Of a DNA stretch of 64,000 nucleotides, positions 1 through 10,687 are shown in pieces. How positions within the stretch are numbered: the stretch's first letter is position 1; every line of letters begins with the position of its first letter. The position numbers and the translations under genes are program-made. The notes under the pieces are model-generated. The model did not search any database. It was not told where the DNA came from and worked only from the letters and a program-made list of their open reading frames with translations. The stretch is from Tillus elongatus (taxonomy: Eukaryota > Arthropoda > Insecta > Coleoptera > Cleridae): positions 118,402,858-118,466,857 of the forward strand of contig OZ023265.1 in the NCBI GenBank assembly GCA_964006375.1, in the 5' to 3' direction.

Positions 1-135
1 TATATAAATTGAAACTACTCCCGGAAATGGGTTCTAGGGGTCCTCGTTTGCGTTCATTTGAAGAAATGTTTTCAAAATTCAAAAGTCGCGATCTCCTCAT
101 TTGTGATTTTTTAAAGAAAATTCACTAAAATAGAT
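1..135 (+). repeat. Dispersed repeat, segment A
   Basis: This is a copy of a segment that recurs at about 6455-6540 (minus), 21208-21345, 40565-40690, 41303-41420, 43027-43160, 50645-50778 and 56162-56297. It starts near a TA-rich edge, carries GGGTTCTAGGGG and a CTCATTTGAAGAAAT-type block, and ends in a short hairpin around AAATTCACTAAAA. No coding potential is seen. It lies within or downstream of tetraspanin intron 2. Confidence 0.8.
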
Positions 136-556
136 TTTCAACCATGGCTTAAAAAACTACAAATCCAATACGCTGCCATCAGAAAACAAAACTAACTGAA
201 AATATTTGCTAGACAAAATATGGGGCTCAATATTCGTCATTACGTCATTACTAAAGAGGTGAAACAAGTAACATGTCAGATTTAAGATAACTATAAAAAC
301 CAAAAAAATAAAATTGTCATTTCCTTGAAACGATTTAGCTTGTTTTTGATTTCTTAATAAATATGAAACGAACAGGAAATTTGCCTGTCCATCCGACTCC
401 TACGTATTACAGTTTCAAAATGTCAATGGTGAGCATCGGATTTGAAACACACAACAAGAGTGCTATGATTTTGAGCAAGTATTATCTATTGTTGCGAAGC
501 AGTCGCAATTGGTTGACACTACATAATTTATTTAATATAGCTGTAAATCAACTTAC

Positions 557-745
557 CACGTAGAGCAACACTGGCTGACCTTTCACGGTACAACAAAATG
601 CAAGGGAGCCGCTAATGATGATGAGTGTACCAATAAGTATTAAAATATATGGGGCTGTTCCCGAAAACGCTATGCTCATCTCCATATATTTGTATAATTC
701 CACTTCCATCCATATTCCAACGGCTAAGATCGCAATACCAGAAAT
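557..745 (-). CDS. Tetraspanin, coding exon 2
   Basis: This 189-nt exon is open in phase 0 (63 codons). On the minus strand it is bounded by a TTTTTTAG acceptor (746-747) and a GTG|GTAAGT donor (551-556). The translation begins ISGIAILAVGIWMEVELYKY and continues through FSGTAPYILI to a Cys-Cys pair and VKGQPVLLYV. This is the end of transmembrane helix 1, the small extracellular loop, helix 2 and the short cytoplasmic turn typical of tetraspanins, including the palmitoylatable Cys pair. Tetraspanins are four-helix membrane proteins that organise partners into microdomains. It joins in phase to the exon at 46316-46393. The large extracellular loop with the CCG motif must lie left of the window. 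The subfamily resembles insect tetraspanins annotated as TSPAN6/7- or CD63-like, but this was not verified. Confidence 0.92.
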
Positions 746-1703
746 CTAAAAAAAGTACATAACATTTAGCTATTAGCACAGTAAACTTACACCTGTATGA
801 CAGGTAGACGGCAGATGTTTATCTGTTGGTGCGCATGACATCACATGCAAATCTTCCTATACATTTATTGTGCTTCAATCCATAGTAAAATCTTATAAAG
901 CAATTATAAATGTACAATGCAACAGACATGACCAGTTCCACAAAGCTCGATTAAATATTTATCGGGCGGTCAGTTAATCAAGGTTTCACACGACCAATTA
1001 CAGACTACGATTTGGGTTTTTATATAAAAACCCAGTCAACACAATTACATCGCATCAATGTACACAGCATGAAACAAATGTGACTTTAATATCGTATCGA
1101 TGTACTATATAAATTACATGGGAGTCATCTGAATACGTTCTATGTCAGCAACAAAGCTACCTTAATAACATGTCGTAGGTACATCACAATGTGATATCTC
1201 AGATATGTCAATGTTATACAATATTATATATAGGAGATGTTGTTGATGTTATCTAATTATATCACCAGTATTTCGCTTTGTGATGTTTCAAGTAAAATTT
1301 GTGACGTGTAATGAGACTTTATCGTCTCGTAATATAATTATTGTGTACTGATATATTTATAGATATCTAATTTATTTATACAGTGTAATGTATCCGAGCC
1401 TAAAAATGTTTTCCTGTAATGTTTATTTTTTTTTAACGATGTAAATACTTTTATCCCAGTAAACCATATACACGGCAGTTTAAAATATAATGGTATAAAT
1501 ACACAAGAAACTGAAAAATGTTACAACAAAACTAAAATGACCCTATTTTCGTCCGAAATAGAATTACCAAACTTCATATTATTTGCACAAAAAATATGTA
1601 TTTCCGGAAAAATTTCACTTACAAAATACAGAACGTTAAAGGTTAATATGGTATACAATGTTTTATATTAGTATCACTATGTCAACAACGATATTGAATG
1701 TAG
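746..1703. other. Intronic DNA, no gene seen
   Basis: AT-rich sequence without an open frame I can support. The stretch 1506-1640 is a near-copy of about 2985-3128, which lies inside the neighbouring LTR element. Both carry TGTTACAACAAAACTAAAAT followed by a CCAAACTTCATATTATTTGC block. Confidence 0.6.
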
Positions 1704-1950
1704 TGTAACACGACCCTACCTTGTTTACATAGATACCTTGGCGTGACCGTCATATCTCATCCCCATAGAAGCATGCAGGGTGCGCGGAATACAGGGGAGT
1801 CGACAGATAACTAGCGCCAAGTGAACTCTATAGACATTTTACACCACATCTTGTTGTTTCTTTGTTTTGTTAAAGTTTGTTATTATATTTATGTACTTGT
1901 GTTTTCGGCGAAAACTACCTTCAACTCCGTGTAACAACAACAACCTGTTC
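1704..1950 (+). repeat. 5' LTR
   Basis: It begins TGTAACACGACCC and aligns along its length with 5479-5725: a shared ACCTTGTTTACATAGATACC block, AATACAGGGGAGTCGACAG, and a terminal stretch GTGTAACAACAA. The primer binding site follows within 3 nt of the assigned end. The exact 3' boundary is uncertain by a few bases. Confidence 0.85.
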
Positions 1951-1952
1951 TC

Positions 1953-1970
1953 TGGCGCCCAACGTGGGGC
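1953..1970 (+). promoter_or_regulatory. Primer binding site, tRNA-Lys type
   Basis: TGGCGCCCAACGTGGGGC lies just inside the 5' LTR. It is complementary to the 3' end of a tRNA-Lys of the CUU type, the primer used by many retroelements. It fixes the plus orientation of the element. Confidence 0.85.
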
Positions 1971-3480
1971 CTTTCATACGAAATTGAAGTGCATCTGTCA
2001 CATTCGGGAGTACCCGGTAATAACAAGACGACGCGTCTCGTAGATCACTGGATAAATGGATTCATCCTTCTTTATTTTACACCCGTTTTTTTTTGAGTTA
2101 CTGTAACGTGCTGACTTTTTGTGAGGTTTCAGACTTACAGGGTTGTTAATTTTAATGGTGCAAATTCATATTTGTCCAGTAGAGTTCCCGCATTTTCAAT
2201 TTCAAGCGTAGCCACGTTTCTCGCTTCACACAGCCACATAGTTGCCAAAGCATCTAGCGATCAAGGTGATGAGGTCGGAAAGGTGTGTCCACAATAAAAC
2301 ATTTCACAAAGCGGAATAAAGGTAAGATAACTTTATTATTTTAAAATTCACCAATATCTGAAGAAACCTGGATAAAATATTTTGGAATAATTAGTATACA
2401 AGCGACGGAACGTTCATAAACAAAACAAAAATCAAGCATAAGCCATATTTTTTGAGAATGGACATGCATTTTTGAACTTCAAGCGTGTGTTTCAACTCTA
2501 TTAGTTGAATATTGACGACTAATAGTTTCTGAACATTTTAGGGCATATTTTTGCATGCATATGTATACAGTTTTGAACTTTTTGTAACTTAATTTGAACT
2601 ATTCTTTAGTGTCAATGAACTGTCAGGGTTTTCAGGATATGTTTTAGGACATGTTGCTATATGTATGCACTTTTTGAACTGACTTGTTTATTTTTAAAAA
2701 CGATAAGTGATTAGGTACAGATATATTGGATGCTTGTCTTTATACTGACTACCTAAACGTTGGTAGTGTCTGCATCATATATCAGCCATGCAGTAGAGAT
2801 ATGCATGCAGTCAAGTCGAGCTAAGGATATTATTAGTAATAAATTTAGATGTTCAGCATATACTGCAAGTTTTCGCTTGAAAGCCACATAGGGAATACAT
2901 TTCTGAACATTTCGTCGAAATTTATAAGTTACCGTTTGGACTTTGTTTCGTTTGTAAGCAACATAGTGCGGGGGTATGTGCAAGAAACTGAAAAAATGTT
3001 ACAACAAAACTAAAATGACCCTATTTTCGTCTTGTCTAGCGCGCCCGAATAGAATAACCAAACTTCATATTATTTGCACCAAAAATATGTATTTCCGGAA
3101 ACATTTCACTTAAAAAATACAGAACCGTTAATATACTGCAAGTTTTCGATTGAAAGTCACATAGTGCCGGTGACTACATTTCTGAACATTTTGTGCGGAG
3201 TCTAATCACAGCCTAACTTTATAAGTTACCGTTTGGATTTTGTTTGGTTTGTAAGCAACATAGTGCGGGGGTATGTGCATTTCTGAACAATTCGTGCGGA
3301 CTGTTATGGGTGAACTTTATTAATTATCACTTGCATTGCTTCGTTTATAAGCCACATAGTGTAGGTATATGTGCATTTCTGAACATTATCGTACTCATAC
3401 GTTTTCGGAAAAGTATATACATTTCTGTGATTTGACTTTATGCGAATCTAAGTTAGCGGATTCTCAAAAAAAAAACATTA
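1971..3480 (+). repeat. LTR element leader with decayed tandem repeats
   Basis: No gene is seen. From about 2860 to 3400 a unit of roughly 100 bp repeats about five times with strong decay. Its hallmarks are AAGCAACATAGTGCGGGGGT followed by ATGTGCATTTCTGAACA. Versions appear near 2866-2920, 2921-2990, 3138-3195, 3219-3295 and 3310-3390. One copy of the same sequence also lies in each palindrome arm (around 11990-12060 and 15405-15475). Confidence 0.65.
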
Positions 3481-3615
3481 TTACGCAAACTAAAAGCTGG
3501 TGAATGGTGTTGACGCGAAGCGGTGTAAAGACGGACTTTGCCAAAATGTCACAACTAACGACGGTTACAATGACTACCGAATAGTTCGAAGCGCCGTTGG
3601 CGAAGATTTCGGGAA

Positions 3616-4160
3616 TTGGTAGCAATCTGCCAAGTAGAACGGAGACACCCGATTCGAGCAATACACCGCCCATGCCAGCTTACTGGAAGTTTCGCGAAGT
3701 GTACCGCTCATTTTGACGGCTCGGGCTTAGCCAATGTTGATGCATTCTTGGACTCAGTGTTAACCTACAAAGACTGTCTGAGTATGACCGATAAAAATGC
3801 ACTTGAAGGGTTTTCCATGTTATTGAAAGGCAATGCGGCTACGTGGTGGCAAGGTGTCAAAGGAATAATTTCCAATTGGAAGGAAGCCGTGGCTACAATC
3901 ACAGAAGTATATTCTAAGAACTACTACCTCCGGTAATCTTCCGCGAGATATTTTCACGAGAGCTAGCTGAATGCAATTCCACAGAGTTGTTTATATACCA
4001 TATTCGGTCGCTGATAGCACAGATACCCTTCAAGAAGGGGGTGGGTTGGACATGGTTTATGGCCTTCTGCATAGGGACGTGCCCAAACGCACGCCACGCG
4101 TTGAATTCCAGACTTTTCAAGAGCTGACAAAGAGAGTAGAAGGATCGAGTCTTTATTAGC
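3616..4160 (+). pseudogene. gag remnant of Ty3/Gypsy-like element
   Basis: The frame at 3616-3936 encodes a retrotransposon Gag/capsid segment with DAFLDSVLTYKDC, LLKGNAATWWQGVK and WKEAVATITEVY. The WW-containing block is characteristic of Arc-like and Gypsy Gag. The similarity continues after frame changes: NSTELFIYHIRSLIAQIPF near 3977-4035, then LDMVYGLLHRDV and RVEFQTFQELTKR to about 4140. At least two frameshifts and in-frame stops break it, so no intact Gag can be made. The upstream start is not evident. Confidence 0.8.
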
Positions 4161-4194
4161 GGAACCTCAGTCTATGATGCAAAAAGTGGAAAAC

Positions 4195-4905
4195 AGGGTT
4201 TCTGGCAACAAAAGCGCTGCACTTTTTGCAAATACATAGGACACGAGCGCTCTGAATGTCGCAAGCTTAAGAATTGGGAAAACTCCTCAGGTGTTAAGAC
4301 CGGGACGCCCCAACAACAGGAAAAAGAAAAACCGAGGGTGGTATGTTATGGCTGCTGCGCTGTGGGTGTTATCAGAGCAAAATGCCCGACATGTAGAAGT
4401 CTTTGTGGTAGAGTCAAGTTCTGTGAAGTTCTGCGAAGGACTGGGAAATCAAATGGACATTCGACCAACCCTGTACTCCAAAGTCGGCACATGCAAAGGA
4501 GTTGGGATAGTTGACACAGGAGTAACGACTATCATTGCTAGCTATCAGCTATATGGACTTTTCAAGGAGACGAGACAGCCATTTTCGCAGCAAAGAATCG
4601 TGATATCTTACGCTGATGGTCGCAAGCGGGAAGAGGGCGTTCTGAAAGCAGAAGTTTTACTTACTATTAATGAGAAAAAAGTTCCGATGACGTTCACGAT
4701 CATACCCAAGCTACGGGAGAATAGGACTCTATTAGGCATATATTTCATTAGAAAGGCCAACATCGTTTTGGACGTTCCAAACAACAGATGGTTTTTCGCT
4801 GAAACGCCAGCTAATCAGTTTCAATTTTACTCGTCGGAGCAGAGACACATCAAGCAATTTAGTAGTGTGTACCTTAGCCCAGAAGAGGGAGCAACGCTGA
4901 CTTAA
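4195..4905 (+). pseudogene. Zinc knuckle and aspartic protease remnant
   Basis: Around 4205-4275 one frame encodes CTFCKYIGHERSEC, a CX2CX4HX4C nucleocapsid zinc knuckle. A second, degenerate Cys-rich knuckle lies near 4340-4400. The frame at 4291-4905 then encodes a retropepsin-like protease. VGIVDTGVTTIIASYQLYGL holds the catalytic DTG (usually DTGA[TS]). A flap-like stretch follows, and TLLGIYFIRKANIVLD matches the usual conserved LLG block. The knuckle and protease frames differ, which implies a frameshift. The polymerase region that should follow is absent. Confidence 0.8.
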
Positions 4906-5126
4906 CAGCAGAGAGCTGCCTCAAATGAACTCTTGGCGCAAAGTCGAGAGGAGAGCACCGACTGAGTTGGTTGTTCACCGAATTGATATCGGTGGTCATC
5001 AGTCAGTATGAGTTCCCCTGTACCCTGTGAGCGAGCACAAGAAGAAGGTGCTTCGGGAAGACAAGAAGTACTACCAGAAGGATAGTTGGTGCGAAGAGAC
5101 GAGATATAAAATTAAACCTGGGCGAC

Positions 5127-5321
5127 ATGGTTTTGCTAAAGACTCACTTTCTTAGCGTGGCTGCAAGAGGATATACCTGTAAGTTTGCACCTAAGAGAGA
5201 TGGCATCTACGTTATCGAAAAGGTGGTTACTCCAACTACCTACGAGCTGAGGTGCTGCCAGGATAATCGAATTATTGGAAAATTTCATGCTCGAGACTTA
5301 CGCTGTTACAGTGCCCAATGA
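5127..5321 (+). pseudogene. Integrase C-terminal remnant
   Basis: The frame carries GDMVLLKTHFLSVAARGY (the G and D fall just before the first ATG), KFAPKRDGIYVIEKVVTPTT and YEL...IIGKFHARDLRCY. This is the SH3-like C-terminal domain of Ty3/Gypsy integrase (GDxVLxK...KxxxxxDGPYxV). The catalytic core and zinc-binding domains are missing. The 3' LTR starts about 160 bp downstream. Confidence 0.8.
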
Positions 5322-5463
5322 GCAGTGTTCCTGATCCAGTAGCTCCGAAAAGAATAAAAGATCGATTCAAAATGAATGTCTCATCTACTTCTACCACTCG
5401 AAAGAGAAGGGGACGGCCCAAGAAATCTCCAGCTTCTAAACTCCTCTCGTCTCCTCCAGAAGT

Positions 5464-5478
5464 TTAGAGGGGAGATAG
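5464..5478 (+). promoter_or_regulatory. Polypurine tract
   Basis: A purine-rich run, TTAGAGGGGAGATAG, directly abuts the TGTATCACAACC start of the 3' LTR. It is the expected plus-strand priming site. Confidence 0.7.
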
Positions 5479-5725
5479 TGTATCACAACCCTACCTTGTT
5501 TACATAGATACCTTAGCCTGACCGTTATATCTCATCCCCATCATGTGGGGTGCCCGGAATACAGGGGAGTCGACAGTTAACTAGCGCCTAGTGAGATTTA
5601 TAGACATTTTACACATGTTGTTATTTCTTCGCTTTGTTAAAGTTTGTTATTATATTTGTTACCCTTATGTATCTTTGTTTTCGGTGAAAACTACCCTCAA
5701 CCCGGTGTAACAACAAAAAACTGTT
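5479..5725 (+). repeat. 3' LTR
   Basis: Diverged partner of 1704-1950, sharing its start (TGTATCAC against TGTAACAC), central blocks and GTGTAACAACAA end. It carries small indels relative to the 5' copy. Confidence 0.85.
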
Positions 5726-6454
5726 ATAGTATTTATAAACACACAATCCTACTGTTTTAACACATCACACAAACTATTAGGTACAAGAAAGAAACACAAC
5801 AGAAACTAATTCTCCACGAAGGAGCCGTATAAGAGAGCGGCCATCCCTTCGACAAAGAAAACAATGCCATAATCCTTCACCCATCCGGTTTTGGTACCGA
5901 ACAATTCGTCCTAGAAGAGATGGAGCTCTACAAATACATAAATGGCTCCAAAAACAATGTTCTCAATGTTTCCAGTACCAGTGCTATGACCATTCCTTTC
6001 ATATGCAGACAACTGATAGAATAATGTTCTTGCTCAGTGATGAGTGATTCCGACTGTGGAGCTAAGCATGCTTGGTTTCCTTGTTCTTTGGTTTCTGCCC
6101 ATATGGGTAGCAGGTTGTTTTCTTGCTTGTCTCATCTGTCACTTCTGTCTTTACTTATTCTTCCAATTGTACATGGTTTGTTTTTATAGGTGCACAGACT
6201 CAATTTTTCATACCGCATTTGAAACGACACTGTGTAGTCAGAGTTGCCCGTAAGGCGATGTACGTTTGGTAGCGTGTTACAAAAGATGTGGGACATTGAA
6301 AACGGCCGGCGCTTTGGAATTTTTATTTTCAAATTATTGCTACGGATTTTGATGGGGCGGGCCCTTCTGAGGCTAAAAAATTTGCAAGATTTACCATGTT
6401 TTTGAATTTATAACGTTCATTTATCCTTTTAGTGAATTTTCGTAGAAAAAATTT
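5726..6454. other. No gene recognised
   Basis: Mixed AT-rich intronic sequence between the LTR element and the first (TA)n tract. Short open frames around 6044-6253 have no recognisable similarity and no supporting signals. Confidence 0.5.
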
Positions 6455-6537
6455 AGTATATGGGAGTCCCGACGTTTAATTTTTTGTCAAATGAGCGCGA
6501 ATTAGGACACCTAGAACCCATATCCAGGGTCAGTTTC

Positions 6538-7010
<473 letters not shown>

Positions 7011-8547
7011 ACAGGGTGATTCATTAGTGGTGACCAAAAATGAAACCCCATGTTCTTTGAACAATTTTAGAGAGGGTATGTCCTATACAAATTTTCCTAT
7101 AATGCTTCATTAAAAATATACAGGGTGTTGAAGTTGAATTTCAAAAAATAAAATTTCCCAATTTTTTTAAAGTAGCACATATATTTTGCTGAAATTTCGC
7201 ATGTGTAGGCTGCTATGTAAGGCGCGTATTCTACCATAACAATTGAATCGGCTAATCCAGCAGTGGCGCGCCTACACACATGTCATTGGTTATCCCTCAA
7301 TAAAAAAACGGGTAAGCCAATGATATGTTTTTTATTTTTTATTTTTTGAATCTTACTTTCATTCGTGAACAAAATGACTCTCTTGATAATTTTCTGTACG
7401 ACGCTCATTTTACGAGTAAGCAATGAATCAGGTAAGTGTTTTAGAGCACAGTTCATGATTTTTAACCAGTCGTTGTTTGGTAGGAAATCGCAATGATACA
7501 CTTTTATCAGGCTTATAGTAATTTATTTATTACAATAAATGTTCAAAAATGCCTCAATTAGCCTGAATACACGCACGACATCTTTTTAATATGGAAAATT
7601 TAATGTCTTGAGGATTCATTGTTGCTTGAATATGACGAAAAGCATTATTTATCAGTTGTTGTAGCTGCTTTGGTGTATTTATTTGTTCACTGTAGACCAG
7701 TCGCTTAAAATCACCCCAAAGATAGAAGTCAAGTGGATTTAAGTCCGGTAATCTTGCAGGCCAATGTATTGGTCCAGTTCTGCCAATCCATCTTTCATTA
7801 TAATGTTCATGTAGCCATGTAACAACGTTTCGACTATGATGCGCTGGTGCACCGTCATGCTGGTACCACATTATACATCTTGTTGCTAGTGGAATGTCAT
7901 CTAGAATGTTTTCTACACGGTTTTCTAGGAGCGCTAAGTACGAAGATCCATTTAAACGTTGTGGCAGGACTTCCATGAACAGTGAGCCGTTAAAAATACC
8001 ACACCATAAATGAATGGAAAATCTATGTTGAAATGTGCGAGTCCTTGTTGCATGAGTACTTGTATAAGGTTGATCCATCACTGCATCCACCACTCTCTCT
8101 TCGTCTTCAAGTTGATGTTGTCTTCTACCATTAGCTCTGGCGCCAGGACGTTGTCCAATACCGCATTGCCAAAGTCTTGAAAACGATCGAGAAAAAACCC
8201 TTGGTGTAGGTTGACGGCGAGTGGGAAACCTACGTTGATATTCCCGACAAGCAGCTAGAGCATTTCCATCAGCATATCCGTAGATAAAAATGATATCTGC
8301 ATACTCTTCTGAGGTGTACTCCATTATAAGAAGTAAAAGAGTAGAAAATTTTGCAATTTTATAAAGTCTATCACTTACACCTATTCAAAATAATAACTTG
8401 TTAACCTAAACGTCAAGTGACACTTAATGACAACTTTGGCAAACCAGACTACTACTTACTAAAATACAACAAAGATAATCGTCGTACAAAAAATTATCAA
8501 GACATTAAATTTTCCATATTAAAGATGTCGTGCGCGTATTCAGGAAA
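7011..8547 (-). mobile_element. Mariner-like (DUF4817 type) element, decayed
   Basis: ATACAGGGTG, a terminal signature common in insect Tc1/mariner-related elements, occurs at about 7011 and again at about 7121. A transposase frame on the minus strand follows. No matching CACCCTGTAT is seen on the far side. Instead, about 46 bp at 8502-8547 is an inverted copy of the transposase 3' end (about 7562-7608). The right boundary is therefore a rearrangement or the edge of a second copy. Confidence 0.7.
7554..8324 (-). pseudogene. Mariner-like transposase with internal deletion
   Basis: The open frame is 256 codons. Residues 1-35 (MEYTSEEYADIIFIYGYADG...) are the N-terminal helix-turn-helix of the DUF4817 type found in insect mariner-like transposases. 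Residues 156-163 (QHDGAPAH) carry the second catalytic Asp. Residues 188-204 (WPARLPDLNPLDFYLWG) carry the third. Family members usually exceed 350 residues with a first Asp in an FTDEA-type motif. Here the sequence jumps near residue 90-105 from the DNA-binding region straight to HLWCGIF, so about 100 residues including the first Asp are missing. The frame is open but should be catalytically dead. It could still bind its own termini. Confidence 0.88.
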
Positions 8548-8766
8548 AATTACTTTGAAAATTGTGTATTTTTGTAAAACATCAACGTCGCGATTCACAA
8601 CGTCAAAATGGGCAACTTTTAGGCAAAGAACCTGAAACGAATAAGAGTTATGTAGAGAAAATGTCGCAAGAAGTGTGTTTTACAAACCCTTAAGCATCAG
8701 CTTCAACCGTTTTTGTAGATTTGGCATAGTCAAAGTTCATATGGAGAAGGTGTGCAGAAAGATAAA
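8548..8766. repeat. Main dispersed repeat family, fragment
   Basis: Contains the conserved blocks CAACGTCGCGATTCACAACG, GGCAAAGAACCTGAAACG and GAAAATGTCGCAAGAAGTGT seen in other copies, for example 17640-17715 and 14270-14290. No coding potential. Confidence 0.7.
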
Positions 8767-9130
8767 ATGTATGTGTGTGTGTTTTGTTTCTTTAACGTCG
8801 GCCTATTTCCGCGACTATGGCCAATCACCGACGCCAGGGAGCAGTTTCACCTCATTATACAGGAAATTTTACCGAACCCCTGCCTTTCTGTAAGGAGGAT
8901 AGGGATCTTTAATGTGTCCAACATCGCATGGGCACGGGACCGACAGCTTTACGTCCCCTCCAAAGAGCGGAACGTGCAGACATTCAACTTGTTCAAATAC
9001 AATGTCAGAACCTCGGTTAAAGTTAATGTTACAGTTTGTACTGAAAAAGTGAAAGGAGAACCCTGGGATCGAACCCAGTACCCTTCGGTTTAGAGGCACA
9101 TGTTCTTACCTCTGAACCACCGAGGCTTTT
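8767..9130 (-). mobile_element. SINE family 2 copy (tRNA-derived)
   Basis: On the minus strand this starts with a tRNA-like head (GCCTCGGTGGTTCAGAGGTA, then box B GGGTTCGATCCC at 9064-9075). It continues through a unique body of about 280 bp and ends in ACGTTAAAGAAACAAAAC plus a CA-rich tail. A near-identical copy is at 43448-43808. The boxes fit an RNA polymerase III promoter. Confidence 0.85.
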
Positions 9131-9450
9131 AACAATGTATGTACAATATGTGTTATAAATAGAGTAAACAATGCTTTGTTTTAATTAGACAGACGGATTC
9201 CTCAATCTTGAGGTGAATGTTAATTAATACGTGAAATGTCAAACAGTCTATGACAAAAGGACATCAATAACATTCAAGCTTAAAAATCTAATAAATTACG
9301 TTCGAATTTTGACCTCGGCACAGGTCCACTAGTATGGTTTAATCTTCTAATTTTTAGCGAATTTTCATAGAAAAAATTCGCTGATGAGGAGACCGCAACT
9401 TTTGGATTTCGAAAAGATTTCGTCAAATGAGCGTCACAGCGTGGCCCATA
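9131..9450. other. No gene recognised; dispersed repeat edge
   Basis: AT-rich sequence. From about 9280 it resembles the main repeat family (TAATTTTTAGCGAATTTTC, GAAAAAATTCGCTGATGAGG). Confidence 0.5.
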
Positions 9451-10420
9451 AGACGTTTTCACGCTCAGGGCTCGTCCGCAGCCTCGCCGCCCCGACAGCA
9501 CCGCAACCCTTGGTTTATTGTGCATGCCCTTAGTCTTTTTACTCCACCCACTCCAAAATCACTGTGCCTTGAACTAGTCTGCACAGCGATTAGTAGGGTG
9601 AAGTTTTATAATGCTCTGTATCCGGTCTAGACTGACCGTAGATCAGTTGTTATCTGTGGTCCAGAGCTTGATGTGCTGGGCTGATTCCTCCCCCTCGCCG
9701 CAGAGTCTGCATGAGAGGTCCCCCTCGAACCACCCCATTTTATGCAGGTGTTTCTTGACGGCCATGTGTCCCGTCAAGAGACCTGTTATGTTTCTGAGCT
9801 GTCCTCTGCTAAGATTTAGCAGCTCCACAGCTCTCTTTGAATTGGGTTCGTCAATTATTGACTTCCCATGTCTGAGCTCTGGACAGTCTGCCCAGCAGAC
9901 CTTGTGTTGGTTTCTGACCCAGGACTTAATGGCTCCCCTGGCAGTGCTCTTTGCAACGCCCAGAGCCGGTTCTGGTTCCCTAAATGGTTCTGCTGACCCT
10001 CTCTTCGCGAGGCTGTCAGCTTCTTCATTGCCTTTGACCCCCGAGTGACCCGGCACCCAGATGAGGATGACCTCATTCTGCCCAGCCAGGTCGCTCGTCT
10101 CGTCTCGGCACTCACTCACCAGCCAGGAATTTACCCCTGGGCTGCTTAAGGACTGCCTGGCTGTATGTGGCTATGAGGATCCGCTTGTTGTAGCCCCTCC
10201 TCTTGTTCTCCCGCACACAGTGCAGGATGGCGTACCTTTCGGCCTGAAAGACAGTTGCATGGGCTCCGAGGGAAATACTATGACTTACCCTCGGTCCTTT
10301 CGAATAAACGCCTGCCCCGTCCCACGCTCCCCGCCGGATCCGTCCGTGAACCAGACGAGCGCGTCCCGTGGGGATTTCCACTCAAAAGTTGTTTTTCCTG
10401 CAGACGTTGGTGATAAATTT
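9451..10420 (-). pseudogene. Non-LTR retrotransposon fragment: RNase H domain and 3' end
   Basis: Reading leftwards on the minus strand, successive frames encode the RNase H parts in order. [15 protein letters not shown] (near 10340) holds the first Asp. QAERYAILHCVRENKRRGY (near 10230) holds the Glu. TYSQAVLK (near 10160) is where an Asp would be expected. WVPGHSGVKGNEEADSLA (near 10050) holds the final Asp. A Cys-rich tail (CRLCGEGEESAQH) follows, then a stop at 9643. The frame changes at least twice. Jockey/I/LOA-type elements carry such a C-terminal RNase H. This is a 5'-truncated relic inserted into the main repeat family, and the exact clade is not determined. Confidence 0.85.
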
Positions 10421-10504
10421 TTTTTTAATCGAACACATATTATTATTGCCTTTTTGCACATTTTTAGCACGTAAAACTAAAAATTCACTAATGGGGAGAT
10501 CTGT

Positions 10505-10687
<183 letters not shown>

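Larger units (their letters stand above)
1704..5725 (+). mobile_element. Ty3/Gypsy-like LTR retrotransposon, internally deleted
   Basis: Two diverged LTRs of about 247 bp (1704-1950 and 5479-5725) flank a tRNA-Lys-type primer binding site, frameshifted gag and protease remnants, the C-terminal end of integrase and a polypurine tract. Reverse transcriptase, RNase H and most of integrase are missing between about 4905 and 5127. The LTRs differ by many substitutions and small indels, for example a GTTACCCTT insertion in the 3' copy, so the insertion is old. I found no convincing target-site duplication. Confidence 0.85.
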
